The notes beneath the pieces were generated by a model that ran no database searches, was not told the origin of the DNA, and saw nothing but the letters and a program-made list of their open reading frames with translations. Below are positions 35,664 through 44,474 of a stretch of DNA of 64,000 nt, piece after piece; positions within the stretch are counted from its first letter, which is position 1; every line of letters begins with the position of its first letter. Source of the stretch: Desulfoluna sp942491485. Its GTDB lineage: Bacteria > Desulfobacterota > Desulfobacteria > Desulfobacterales > Desulfolunaceae. The DNA is taken from positions 620,001-684,000 of the forward strand of contig CALOAX010000004.1 of NCBI GenBank assembly GCA_942491485.1, in the 5' to 3' direction. Made by a program: the position numbers and the translations under genes.

Positions 35664-36326
35664 TTACCCGAATAGCGATGCCAGGCATTCGGTCAAGTCA
35701 CCTGACCGGGCAAGGCTGACAAGGCTGTCGCTTTCAAGGGTGTGGGTTTGGGTGGCGTCGGGCTGCCATGGGGCGAGGCGTTCGGCATCGCCCCTCATGG
35801 CGATGAGGCGGACCTCGTCGGCCTGGGCCAGGGTGCCGTCAAGGGCGGATGTGGGCAGGAGGCCTGTGGCGGCCACGGTCCACTCTTTCCCCAGCTCCTG
35901 GTGGAGGAGGATGGCATCGAGTTCGCGGGTGACGAGGGCTGTGCGCTTTGTTGTTCCATGGAGGACAAGGGGGACGGGAGCGCTGCCTTCGACAGTGTGG
36001 TAGTGGCCGTCGTGGCTGTGGCCCATGCGGAAGATGACAAGGCGTCTCAGAATTTTTTCCCGGATGACGGGGATGATGATGCCTTCGGGCAGGCGGATCT
36101 TGTCGATGCCTTCCACGCCCCAGCTTTCGGCGGGGCGCAGGGTGTTTCTGACCTGCCATCCCAGAAGGGCCTCCCGCATGGTGGCAAGGGAGAAGCCCGC
36201 TTCGTACATCCAGGCTTGAATCGATTCGTTGTGTTTGCCCCAGAGCATTTTTTCGGCCTTGACGGCGGCAGCCACGGCTTTGTCTTTCCAGAGTTCGGGG
36301 TTGATTGTTTTTTCAGTGTTTTCCAT
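35664..36326 (-). CDS. Orphan Toprim/primase-like protein
   Basis: About 220 residues. Start at 36326 because its ATG shares one base with the TGA of the upstream MBL gene. The order of sequence blocks (AWMYEAGFSLATMREALLGWQVRNTLRPAESWGV, IRLPEGIIIPVIREKILRRLVIFRM, VTRELDAILLHQELGKEWTVAATGLLPTSALDGTL) resembles the region leading into and including the Toprim domain of primase-like proteins of phages and plasmids, where E precedes LDA. No zinc finger or helicase domain is present. Third gene of a three-gene operon with a hypothetical protein and an MBL hydrolase. The role is inferred only from fold resemblance. Confidence 0.5.
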   Translation of the reverse strand: MENTEKTINPELWKDKAVAAAVKAEKMLWGKHNESIQAWMYEAGFSLATMREALLGWQVRNTLRPAESWGVEGIDKIRLPEGIIIPVIREKILRRLVIFRMGHSHDGHYHTVEGSAPVPLVLHGTTKRTALVTRELDAILLHQELGKEWTVAATGLLPTSALDGTLAQADEVRLIAMRGDAERLAPWQPDATQTHTLESDSLVSLARSGDLTECLASLFG

Positions 36327-37030
36327 CAGTACAGCTCCATCACCGAGTTCCATCGATCAAGTTCCGTTGCCACTGGGAGTCCCCTTTGTTCCATGGTCTC
36401 AACCAGGCTCTTTTCGTTGAAGCGCACAAAGGGGTTGGCCCGGCGCTCATCTGCAAGGGTGGACATGACGTGCACCGGGTCGTAGAGGGCGAGGTAACGG
36501 GCGATCTCCGTTTCGTTTTCCGGCTCGATGGTGCGCGCAAAGGCCATGGACTCCTTCACGTAGTCGTGTCCCGCGTATATTTTCGTCTCACCGGGGAAGG
36601 TGAGGAGAAAGCTGATGGCGTGGAAGAATCCCGTCATATCGCCGGAAAAGCACGTGCCCACGGTACCGTTGAAGAGGGTATCACCGGTGATGAGATGGCC
36701 TTCATGCTCAAAGGTGAGGCAGTCTGCCATATGGCCCGGGGTGTGGTGGACGAGAAGGGGCTCTCCATCAATGTCCAGGCTACCGGTGCCGAGGAGCGTT
36801 TGGAAGTCGAGGTGCGTGGCTCCTGAGCGCTTGATCAACTCGGCATTCCCCATGGTGTGGTCGGGGTGGCTGTGGGTGTTGATCACATGGGTGAGGGTGA
36901 GTCCATGGGTTTCCAGAAATTCGAGGATGCCGTCCACGGCTCCGGGATCGATGGCAACGGCAGAGGTCGGGCCGCTGACAACATAGGCCAGGTTGTCGGC
37001 GTTGTATCTGAACTGGGTGATGGCAAGCAT
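36326..37030 (-). CDS. MBL-fold hydrolase, glyoxalase II-like
   Basis: 234 residues from the ATG at 37030 (GGGAG upstream). Metal-binding motif INTHSHPDHTMGN (HxHxDH), a second histidine in HHTPGHMADCL, GDTLFNGTVG and YAGHDYV supply two-metal ligands. The C-terminal extension (RYLALYDPVHVMSTLADERRANPFVRF) matches the substrate-binding tail of hydroxyacylglutathione hydrolases, including the RxNPF pattern. It probably hydrolyses a thioester such as a glyoxalase intermediate. It overlaps the next gene by one base in a three-gene operon. Confidence 0.9.
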   Translation of the reverse strand: MLAITQFRYNADNLAYVVSGPTSAVAIDPGAVDGILEFLETHGLTLTHVINTHSHPDHTMGNAELIKRSGATHLDFQTLLGTGSLDIDGEPLLVHHTPGHMADCLTFEHEGHLITGDTLFNGTVGTCFSGDMTGFFHAISFLLTFPGETKIYAGHDYVKESMAFARTIEPENETEIARYLALYDPVHVMSTLADERRANPFVRFNEKSLVETMEQRGLPVATELDRWNSVMELY

Positions 37031-37049
37031 GGTGGTGTCTCCCGGCATA

Positions 37050-37439
37050 TCAAACAGGTTTTACGGGCAGTGCGTCCACGGTAAGTGATGGGGTGCCTTC
37101 TTTAATCGAGAACTCCCAGCTTTTGATGCCCTTGAGCATGGCGGGGTACTTCTCCTGCTTGGTGGTGATGATCTGGAGGACAAATTTGGTGAAGATCTGT
37201 TTTTTGTTGTCGGCAAGATCTTCCGAGAGGCGCGCTTCCACCTTTTTTTTGTAGTCGTTCTCTTCGGTGGCATCAAACAGAGAGAGGTTCCAGGCTGTAA
37301 TGGCCATGGAGATCAAGTTGCGCTTCATGGACTCATCGTCACCGCAGGCGGCAAAGAGGGGGACAGCAAGGGAGAGGACCGCATTGGCCACATCGGCATT
37401 TGTGCAGGAGGAAATCTTTTTTACGGATATGTTGCTCAT
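37050..37439 (-). CDS. Hypothetical protein, first gene of the MBL operon
   Basis: 129 residues, cytoplasmic and mainly helical. The N-terminal part SCTNADVANAVLSLAVPLFAACGDDESMKRNLISMAITAWNLSLF resembles small helical scaffold domains. The C-terminus is charged (DYKKKVEARLSEDLADNKKQIFTKFVLQII). ATG at 37439 is chosen; an ATG three codons upstream is possible. It is 19 bases from the MBL gene, so co-transcribed. I do not recognise the family. Confidence 0.65.
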   Translation of the reverse strand: MSNISVKKISSCTNADVANAVLSLAVPLFAACGDDESMKRNLISMAITAWNLSLFDATEENDYKKKVEARLSEDLADNKKQIFTKFVLQIITTKQEKYPAMLKGIKSWEFSIKEGTPSLTVDALPVKPV

Positions 37440-37624
37440 TTGGGGCACCTGTATGCATGGAGTGAAGGTTACGACGCCTTATGAAGGCGGGCGCCAGGTC
37501 TCTCATCGCTTCGCATGAAAACCTTACCCATCAAATTAAGATGGCTCGCTCAAAAGTCAAGTAAGGCAAAGCGCGGGAAACCGCATTGGGTGAAATAAAT
37601 GAACGCCAGCAACTATTCAGCTTA

Positions 37625-38105
37625 AACAAGCCCCCGGCGGCCTTGCCGGGGGGCAAGCGTTTGAAAAATTGGATAAACAGGGCTTAAGAATGATTTGCCT
37701 GCTTCTCCGCTGTTGGCAAGCCATATAAGTCTTGTTTCACGAGTATGTCGCCTCCTTTTCCCACTGCCCTGCGGGGCTGAGGGAAAAGGAGGCAACAACC
37801 GAAAAAATTTTCGGGGGTCATTTCATAAAACGACCCGCTTTCAAGGTGGCACACATTGCCTTCGGAGTTATTCCGGCCAAAGTTAATCCGAATTGTGCTG
37901 ACTTCATGATTCAGCCTTTTATAAAAAACCATGAAGAGCATGAAGTGCTCTTCGGGCTGCATGAAGGCGATTGGGTAGCTTCTTCCGTAATTCTCGGGCG
38001 CAGCCACATCAGCAGGTGTGGCGTACCCGAGGAACGAGGGTTCGTCACATCTGCGAACCTGGGTTCCAAGGGCTCAGCCCTTGGCCGCCGGAGTTATTCC
38101 GGTCA
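37625..38105. repeat. Run of dispersed elements left of IS110 copy B
   Basis: Contains GCCCCCGGCGGCCTTGCCGG..GATAAACAGG (37629-37682), then CTTTCAAGGTGGCACACATTGCCTTCGGAGTTATTCCGGCC (37843-37882). The CCATGAAGAGCATGAAGTGC..GCTGCATGAAGGCG block follows (~37929-37970), and a full reverse element at 38000-38095 into which the IS110 block runs. No gene between 37440 and 38177. Confidence 0.7.
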
Positions 38106-38177
38106 AAGTCAAGTCGATTTGCTCTTTGAAAATTCGGTAAAGCACCACATCAACCTATACATCAGGAAGGGCCTTTG

Positions 38178-39611
38178 TTATTGTAGAGCCCTTGGAGCAT
38201 GATCTTTGATCCCGCACTCGACAGCATAGCTGTCTTGGGACTTGATCTGCTCCATTCTTTTTTTGTTCTGGCGCCTTGAGACAGGGGCCGCTGTATCAAA
38301 CCCCTGATACCGCCTATCCTTGATCAAGGGCACCGGTTTTTCAGCTGGTTTGCTATTCTCACGATTCTTGTCATCAATAGCCGGATCGAAAGGTTTGCTG
38401 GACGCTAGGTCGCCATAGGCCAACCTGACAAGCTTATGAATGCACACCCCAATGGCTGCTTTTGCAACCATGCCGGAAGCTCTCTTTTCATCGTATATAC
38501 GCTTTATGACATCATTGCGGCTCCCCTTCGACAACCCTGCAAGAACAGACATATAAAGCATTGCCCTTGGGGCTTTTTGGCCTTTCTTGCTCATTTTATA
38601 GCTACCCTTTTTTGAGCCGTCCCCGCTGAGCTTAAGCTCAGGGTGAACGCCCAAAAAAGAAGCCAGTTTTTTAGCGGACTTAAACCGCGTAATGTCCTCT
38701 ATGTAAAGCATCAACACGATGGCTGTCATACGCCCAACTCCATTGATACTCATCAGCAACTGCACCTCGGGCCAATCACACTCTTTTTCAAAACGCTGCT
38801 CAAATATAGTGATCTGTTTCGACAGAGACGCAATTTGGGAGACCGTGGAACTAACCAAAAATGCTGTTAAATCATCAGATTCTTCCGCTGTACTGGCCTT
38901 AGCATTTTTAACGAGTACCGATGCAAGGGGCTTCTTTAAGAATGGGATTGATGCGACAGTCGCTACCCTTGCCCGAGCAAGCATCTTGGCTGTTGGGTAT
39001 TTCAGTAAAAGCAGCATCAGCCATTGTGGCATTCGTGATCGATAATATGGCAACAACTCGGGGTTTGCGCTGTAGAGAAGCGACTCAAGTTCATTGAGAA
39101 GGACCCCCATCTGCTTTTTTAAACTCCTGTATCGACCCCACATTTTCTTCAGACTTTTGTTCGGATCTCTCTTGCCATATGGGATTTTATCTGGATGACG
39201 GATTTGATATTCAGCCACACTCCGAGCACTGATCTTATCGGTCAGGTTTCGAATCATTCCCGCTTTATTGTCATGGGCGATTCCATTGGGGTTCACCCTG
39301 GCAGCGTGCAAGTTGAACTTTCCCTGCTGCCTCAAGAGAAAGGCATACCAGTTATCTTCATAGCCACCAGTGCTTTCCACGGCGGCATACAATGTGGCCG
39401 AAGGATGTTTTTCAAAGAAAGCGGATATACGTTCACTAAGCTCCGCGTGACCTGTGGCTGTATCGTCTAATTGGAAATTTTCTTCCACACAGTTCATTTG
39501 ATCATCGATGATGACAAAATCTGAGTAACCTTTGCTGACATCACAACCTAAATAAAATTTCTGCACTACCTGCTCCAAACATTTAAATATCAATGGGTAA
39601 CCAGATATCAT
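38178..39611 (-). CDS. IS110-family transposase, copy B
   Basis: A 477-residue recombinase identical to copy A except for three residues in one short stretch (GDLASS for GVLASS, NRENS for NREKS, VPLIKD for VPLSKD). It has the same N-terminal RuvC-like residues (YLGCDVSKG, AVESTGG), the same TDKISAR in place of TDxxDA, and the same C-terminal Transposase_20 domain. Because the serine substitution is shared by two young copies, it probably predates their spread and is compatible with mobility, or the copies were moved in trans. Confidence 0.93.
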   Translation of the reverse strand: MISGYPLIFKCLEQVVQKFYLGCDVSKGYSDFVIIDDQMNCVEENFQLDDTATGHAELSERISAFFEKHPSATLYAAVESTGGYEDNWYAFLLRQQGKFNLHAARVNPNGIAHDNKAGMIRNLTDKISARSVAEYQIRHPDKIPYGKRDPNKSLKKMWGRYRSLKKQMGVLLNELESLLYSANPELLPYYRSRMPQWLMLLLLKYPTAKMLARARVATVASIPFLKKPLASVLVKNAKASTAEESDDLTAFLVSSTVSQIASLSKQITIFEQRFEKECDWPEVQLLMSINGVGRMTAIVLMLYIEDITRFKSAKKLASFLGVHPELKLSGDGSKKGSYKMSKKGQKAPRAMLYMSVLAGLSKGSRNDVIKRIYDEKRASGMVAKAAIGVCIHKLVRLAYGDLASSKPFDPAIDDKNRENSKPAEKPVPLIKDRRYQGFDTAAPVSRRQNKKRMEQIKSQDSYAVECGIKDHAPRALQ

Positions 39612-39930
39612 CAGCCTTCTAACTATGCGGCCTCAAGCGGGTCAAGTTATTCCAGGATTTTAGTCTGGTTAGAGGAAGAAACTCCGGCACGACTTCAAGA
39701 GCCAAGGCAAGGTCCTTCTCCCAAACAAGATAAGTGCTTTATCGAATTTAAACTGTAATCGACAAGTTTGATTTTTATTTGACTGTGACTCCACGTTTCT
39801 TTGAACTGGCAGAATCAATTGGAGCCGAGGAACGAGGTTCAAATTGATTCTGTAATCTGGGGTCAAGGGGCTCAGCCCCTTGCTGCCGGAGGCCAGTTCT
39901 TTGGAGTCACTTTGACCATAGAAGGCATGC
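39612..39930 (-). ncRNA. Candidate bridge-RNA region of IS110 copy B
   Basis: Non-coding 5' end of the element, identical to 7266-7584. See that entry for reasoning. Confidence 0.4.
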
Positions 39931-39954
39931 TTTTTCATGAATAGCTTTTCTGCC

Positions 39955-40620
39955 TCAGACAAATGAAAACCAGTAGGTTTTGATGCGGTCGAAGTTGGCC
40001 TTAACCCCATCTTGGCCCACGATGACCTCCCCGTGGCCGGGAAGCATGGCCGAGGCATTGGTTTCGGACAGGCGCGTGATACTCTGTTTGAGATGGTCGC
40101 CATTTCCACCGGGCAGGTCGGTGCGGCCCACCCCGTCTTTGAAAATAACATCTCCGGTGATGAGGGCAGAGTCCTCGGTGCTGAAGAGGCTGATGGAGCC
40201 GGGGGAGTGACCGGGGGTGTGGATGATATCAAGGTGTACGGCGGGGTCCGGGAAGGGGCCATCGGTGAGGAATTGATGGGGCTCCAGTTCGCCTAAACCG
40301 ACACCGGTGTGTTCTTTGATCCAGGGGCCCATGGTTTTTAACAGCTCCCACTCACTCTGGTGGTAGAGGATTCGGGTGCCGAACTCCCGGAAGACCAGGG
40401 CGGCCTCAAAGTGGTCGGGGTGGATGTGGGTGAGTGCGATGTAATCAATATCGCTTAAGGCCACATCCAGGTCTGCGAGTTCGCTCTTGACCCGGTCGAA
40501 GTACAGGGTGAGGCCCGGGTCCACGAGAACGCGTTTGGGGCCGTCGATTAAGTAGGTGTTGCAGTTGTTGGCCTCCATGGAGGTCCAGGGGAAGCTGTGA
40601 ATCGATTCGGTGATCTTCAT
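39955..40620 (-). CDS. MBL-fold metallo-hydrolase
   Basis: A 221-residue metallo-beta-lactamase-fold enzyme. The metal motif ALTHIHPDHFEAAL (HxHxDH), IIHTPGHSPGSISLF, ITGDVIFKDGVGRTDLPGG and MLPGHGEVI provide the ligands. The N-terminus MEANNCNTYLIDGPKRVLVDPG is typical. It is shorter than glyoxalase II and lacks the RxNPF tail, so the substrate is open. It lies between the IS110 block and a TAACCCGG element, as a single gene. Confidence 0.88.
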   Translation of the reverse strand: MKITESIHSFPWTSMEANNCNTYLIDGPKRVLVDPGLTLYFDRVKSELADLDVALSDIDYIALTHIHPDHFEAALVFREFGTRILYHQSEWELLKTMGPWIKEHTGVGLGELEPHQFLTDGPFPDPAVHLDIIHTPGHSPGSISLFSTEDSALITGDVIFKDGVGRTDLPGGNGDHLKQSITRLSETNASAMLPGHGEVIVGQDGVKANFDRIKTYWFSFV

Positions 40621-40649
40621 GGTAGACTCCCGATGTCAGTGATTGGGGG

Positions 40650-40765
40650 TTAACCCGGCTCGCCTGCAGAGAGGGCAAAAATCGAATAATAGGCCGTGAA
40701 TGACATGTTGCAATCACGATCAGCTGCTTTGGCTTGATGGGTTTCTCATGAAATACCCGGGTTAA
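40650..40765. repeat. TAACCCGG inverted-repeat element, copy C (short)
   Basis: TTAACCCGG at the left, CATGAAATACCCGGGTTAA at the right, and the shared CCGTGAATGACATGTTG inside. About 116 bases, an internally deleted version of the family. Located 30 bases upstream of the MBL start. The rest of 40766-41224 has no recognised feature. Confidence 0.75.
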
Positions 40766-41224
40766 AGCACAGTGGTACCGTAGGGGTACGGATAGCGCCT
40801 GGGCCCTTTGGCGTAATGATGAAACGTTGTGGAAGGGGAGGGCGCAGGCGAATGAATGCCGAAAGCATGGTGTGTCTCGGAAAAAAGGTGTGTTCTGAGT
40901 GATTATTATTATAGCAGGGTAAAACGAAATCGCCCGGATGTAAACCGCGGCATGGGAAAAACGGGCGGGGTCCGGAAGCGTATTTCCGGTGATTCCCATG
41001 GAATCCCCCGGGTGAATGCTCCTTGACCTTTGGCAAGGGGCGTTTTAGTATTGCGCCACCTGCGCAGCCTGTAATTTTTGGGGAGGTTTTCCTTATCCGA
41101 AAGAGGTATGGATCATCACGGCGTGTCTGCGTGGTCCAACCGGATGCAGAGTTTACAGGCTTTTAAACCACATATCAAAGATGCCACCCCAACCGGGGGG
41201 CACCACACAAGACAGGACAGAACT

Positions 41225-41905
41225 ATGGGGATGAATATTGTCGATCGCATCGATGACCGTGTAAAGGTGAATCATGTGCTGATCAGTGTGTCGGATAAAA
41301 GCGGACTGGATGAGTTGATTCCTGCCCTGGTGCGTGTAAATCCATCGATTCGTATTTTCTCAACGGGTGGTACCTTCGGGGCCATCGAAAAGATTCTGGG
41401 GGATGCCGCCGAAAAGCACCTTGTTCAGGTGTCGGATTATACCGGTCAACCGGAGACCCAGGGCGGACTCGTCAAAACCCTTGATTTTAAGATCTATTTG
41501 GGGATTCTTACCGAAACTTACAACGATTCTCACAAGGAAGACTTAAAGAGAACCGCTGCTGTTCCGATAGATATGGTAGTTGTTAACCTTTATCCTTTCG
41601 CGTCCACTGTTGCCAAAGACGGTGTGAGCGTGGAGGAGGCGAGGAGCAACATCGATATCGGCGGCCCCACCATGGTGAGGGCGTCGGCCAAGAACTACCT
41701 TCGGGTGGCCTCTGTGGTGAATCCTTCGGATTACGGGGCCCTTGTGGCAGCCCTTGAGGCCAACGACGGTGCAACAGACCTGGCCATGCGTTACGATCTG
41801 GCTGTGAAGGCCTTCGAGCACACAGCCACATACGACCGCAATATCGCTGATTACCTTGCAAAGCAGGCCCCTGAGAGTGTTTCGGGGTGTTACAACGCAT
41901 CATAA
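41225..41905 (+). CDS. IMP cyclohydrolase (purH N-terminal function as separate gene)
   Basis: 226 residues from ATG 41225 (AGGAC upstream). It matches the MGS-like cyclohydrolase half of PurH: ALISVSDKSG-like VLISVSDKSGLDELIPAL, IFSTGGTFGAIEKIL, VSDYTGQPETQGGLVKTLDFKIYLGIL, VVVNLYPFASTV and NIDIGGPTMVRASAKNYLRVASVVNPSDY. It closes the ring of FAICAR to give IMP. The frame ends after EHTATYDRNIADYL, the normal boundary between the two PurH domains, and the transformylase follows as a separate gene 110 bases later. This is an intact split, not a frameshift. Confidence 0.92.
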   Translation: MGMNIVDRIDDRVKVNHVLISVSDKSGLDELIPALVRVNPSIRIFSTGGTFGAIEKILGDAAEKHLVQVSDYTGQPETQGGLVKTLDFKIYLGILTETYNDSHKEDLKRTAAVPIDMVVVNLYPFASTVAKDGVSVEEARSNIDIGGPTMVRASAKNYLRVASVVNPSDYGALVAALEANDGATDLAMRYDLAVKAFEHTATYDRNIADYLAKQAPESVSGCYNAS

Positions 41906-42015
41906 CCTGAGCCGGACCCGACAGGATGATGATGCGCGTGTCACAAGGGAGTCGATAACGTGTTGACGACTTATCACGACGCCATCAGGACATGTCCTGC
42001 GGGGGGAGAAAGAGC

Positions 42016-43266
42016 ATGGCAGACGATCTGAAGAAGATGTACCGAACCATCATGGACGACCATTTTGCTCCGGCCATGGAGATTTCCTTTGTGGATGGCG
42101 ACAATCGCCAGACACTCTTTTATGAAAAAGTGGCCTGGACCATCGACCAGGTCAAGAAGGGGCTGCGCTACGGCGAAAACCCCGGCCAGGAGGCGGCTCT
42201 CTACCGCCTGGCCAACGGCAACCTCGTGGTGGGGGAGACCCAGACCATTGCCCCCGGGCGTCACCTCGCCTCGGACATTGAGCTGCTCCAGTCGGGGAAA
42301 CACCCCGGCAAGACCAACCTCACCGACGCCGACAACGCGCTGAATATTCTGCGGTATTTTACGGACAAGCCCACGGCGGTTATCGTAAAGCACAACAACC
42401 CCTGCGGTGCGGCCCGGGCCGCTTCCCTTGAGAGTGCCTACACCAAAGCCTACATGGCAGACCGCATTGCGGCCTTCGGGGGGTGCATTGCCCTGAACCG
42501 CAGCGTGGACAAGGCCACGGCCGAGGCGATCAGCAACCAGTATGCCGAAGTGGTTGTGGCGCCTGATTTTGAAGAGGGCAGCCTGGAGATCCTCTCCGCC
42601 CGGAAGAACCTCCGGGTGATCCGTATCGGCAACATGGACCGCCTCCAGAGTTATGTGGGGGAGCGTGTGGTGGATTTCAAGAGCCTCATCGACGGTGGCC
42701 TCATCACCCAGCTCTCTTTTGTGCCGGAAGCCCGGACCCGCGAAGACCTGAAGCTTGCCGAGTGCGAGTACAAGGGCAAGCAGTACAAGGTCAAGCGTGC
42801 GCCCACAGCGGCCGAATACGAAGACATGCTTTTCGGATGGCTGGTTGAGGCGGGCATTACCTCCAACTCCGTGATCTACGTCAAAGATCAGGTGACGGTG
42901 GGTATCGGCACCGGTGAGCAGGATCGCGTGGGTGTTGCGGAGATTGCCGTGGACAAAGCGTACAAGAAACTTGCCGATCGGTATGCCTTTGAAACCTACG
43001 GGGTGGGCTACGCCGACCTCAAGGGCAGGGATAAAATCGCGGCAATCGATGCTCGGGTAAAAGCCGAAAACGGCGGGATCAAGGGATCCACCATGGTGAG
43101 TGATGCCTTCTTCCCCTTCCGTGACGGCGCCGACGTCGGGCTTCGCGAAGGGGTATCCGCCATTGTTCACTCCGGCGGATCCATGAATGACTATCAGTCC
43201 ATTGAGGCGTGCAACGAACATGGCGCCACCATGGTCTACACCGGCCAGCGAAGTTTCAAGCACTGA
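42016..43266 (+). CDS. AICAR transformylase (purH C-terminal function as separate gene)
   Basis: 416 residues from ATG 42016 (GGGGGAGAAAG upstream). It is the AICAR formyltransferase half of PurH: LRYGENPGQEAALYR, LLQSGKHPGKTNLTDADNALNIL, the catalytic VIVKHNNPCGAARA (Lys-His-Asn), AFGGCIALNRSVD, GIGTGEQDRVGVAEIAVDKA, SDAFFPFRDG and GVSAIVHSGGSMNDYQSIEACNEHGATMVYTGQRSFKH. It formylates AICAR using 10-formyl-THF. Together with the preceding gene it performs the last two steps of IMP synthesis. Confidence 0.94.
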   Translation: MADDLKKMYRTIMDDHFAPAMEISFVDGDNRQTLFYEKVAWTIDQVKKGLRYGENPGQEAALYRLANGNLVVGETQTIAPGRHLASDIELLQSGKHPGKTNLTDADNALNILRYFTDKPTAVIVKHNNPCGAARAASLESAYTKAYMADRIAAFGGCIALNRSVDKATAEAISNQYAEVVVAPDFEEGSLEILSARKNLRVIRIGNMDRLQSYVGERVVDFKSLIDGGLITQLSFVPEARTREDLKLAECEYKGKQYKVKRAPTAAEYEDMLFGWLVEAGITSNSVIYVKDQVTVGIGTGEQDRVGVAEIAVDKAYKKLADRYAFETYGVGYADLKGRDKIAAIDARVKAENGGIKGSTMVSDAFFPFRDGADVGLREGVSAIVHSGGSMNDYQSIEACNEHGATMVYTGQRSFKH

Positions 43267-43364
43267 TCCTGCGCCGGATATCATGTGGTGTCCTTCTAAT
43301 CTGACGGACCCCGCGATCACAGTCCGGGGGCAGGTAAGAAGGTATCATAACGCACACTCCGGAG

Positions 43365-43393
43365 GGTCCCGCCACAGGTGGGACCTTTTCGGA
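43365..43393 (+). terminator. Rho-independent terminator after the purH pair
   Basis: GGTCCC-G-CC-ACA-GG-T-GGGACC followed by TTTT. Confidence 0.75.
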
Positions 43394-43403
43394 CATGACT
43401 GGT

Positions 43404-43436
43404 GACACGCCTCCAAGGCCAGTTGGAGGCGTGTTT
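43404..43436 (+). terminator. Second hairpin after the purH pair
   Basis: ACACGCCTCCA and TGGAGGCGTGT with an 8-base loop and a short T-run. It may be a backup terminator or a leader structure of the next gene. Confidence 0.55.
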
Positions 43437-43507
43437 CAGGCCCTGCAGGGAGAATCGTTTTCTTTCTTGGCCTGGCAAACCCATCTGGTGTTTTAAGCGG
43501 TGTATGT

Positions 43508-44446
43508 ATGACGGATAAGCCTGTATTGAAGATTGGGCACTTGCGGATCACCGACCACCTCATTCTTGGTGTCACGGATCTCAAGTTGAAGAAGGGAATG
43601 GAGACCTTTAAGCATTGCACCCTCGAGCCAGTGTTGAAGAACGGGTGGAATGAGGTGGCCGATGATCTGGCAGCCGGGCTCCTGGACGGCGCGTTTATCC
43701 TTGCGCCCACAGCCATGGATATTTACAAGTCCGGGGTGGGCATCAAGCTGATTCTCTTTACCCATAAATCGGGCAGTATCCTGGTAAAGAGCATGCGGGC
43801 CGGTATCGAGCGCATTGAAGATTTTGCCGGCAAGGTGGTTCTGATTCCCTACCAGCTCTCCGTTCACAACATGCTGTTTCATCGTCTCCTCAAGGAGAAG
43901 GGGTTAAACCTCGGAACCACGAGGGACAAAAACGCCGATGTCTATCAGGAGGTGGTCGCGCCCTTTCAGATGCCGGATGCCATTGAGCTGGATGAAGACG
44001 GCGAGATTGCCGGGTTTATTGTGGCCGAGCCCTTCGGTACCAAGGTCATCAACAGCGGCAACGGGGAGGCTCTGCACCTCTCGTGCGACCTCTGGCCCAA
44101 ACACCCCTGCTGCGTTCTGGTGATGCGGGATGAGGTGATCGAGAAGAATCCCGACGCCGTTTATGAGCTCACCCACAGCCTTGTCCGTTCCGGCATGGCC
44201 GTGGAGGCGCAGCCGAAGCCGGGTTCCATCATCGGTGCCGATTTCCTGGGACAGGATCCCGACCTGATTTACAAAGTTCTCACCGAGCCCAAGGAGCGTA
44301 TCTCCACGGACGAGCTTTTTCCGGTGATTGATGACCTGGCGCGGATTCAGGATTACATGAAAGATGAGATGGGGATTTTGACGGACAAGATCGATCTGGA
44401 TAAGTTCGTGGACACCCGTTTTGCAAAAGATGCCGGAGCGAAATAA
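43508..44446 (+). CDS. ABC-transporter-type substrate-binding protein without signal peptide
   Basis: A 312-residue protein of the NMT1/SsuA/NrtA-like periplasmic-binding fold: VLKIGHLRITDHLILGVTDLK at the start, LLDGAFILAPTAMDIYKSGVGIKLIL, VKSMRAGIERIEDFAGKVVLIPYQLSVHNMLFHRLLKEKGL, GFIVAEPFGTKVINSG and SCDLWPKHPCCVLVMRDEVIEKNPDAV. Unlike transport proteins it begins directly with the first beta strand (MTDKPVLKIGH), with no signal peptide or lipobox. No permease or ATPase gene is adjacent. It may act in the cytoplasm as a sensor or ligand carrier, or the exported form may start elsewhere. Confidence 0.82.
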   Translation: MTDKPVLKIGHLRITDHLILGVTDLKLKKGMETFKHCTLEPVLKNGWNEVADDLAAGLLDGAFILAPTAMDIYKSGVGIKLILFTHKSGSILVKSMRAGIERIEDFAGKVVLIPYQLSVHNMLFHRLLKEKGLNLGTTRDKNADVYQEVVAPFQMPDAIELDEDGEIAGFIVAEPFGTKVINSGNGEALHLSCDLWPKHPCCVLVMRDEVIEKNPDAVYELTHSLVRSGMAVEAQPKPGSIIGADFLGQDPDLIYKVLTEPKERISTDELFPVIDDLARIQDYMKDEMGILTDKIDLDKFVDTRFAKDAGAK

Positions 44447-44474
44447 GACCTCAGGCCAACTGTTCAGCTCAGTT

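Larger units (their letters stand above)
38084..39930 (-). mobile_element. IS110-family insertion block, copy B
   Basis: 1847 bases nearly identical to 5738-7584, same orientation, ~32 kb away. It again begins in a GCCGCCGGAG end of a GC-rich repeat and finishes after the CCATAGAAGGCATGC sequence. High identity implies recent duplication. Confidence 0.8.

Noticed and set aside
41225..43266. purH broken by a frameshift
   Set aside because: The two halves end and begin cleanly at the domain boundary with 110 bases and a new ribosome-binding site between them.
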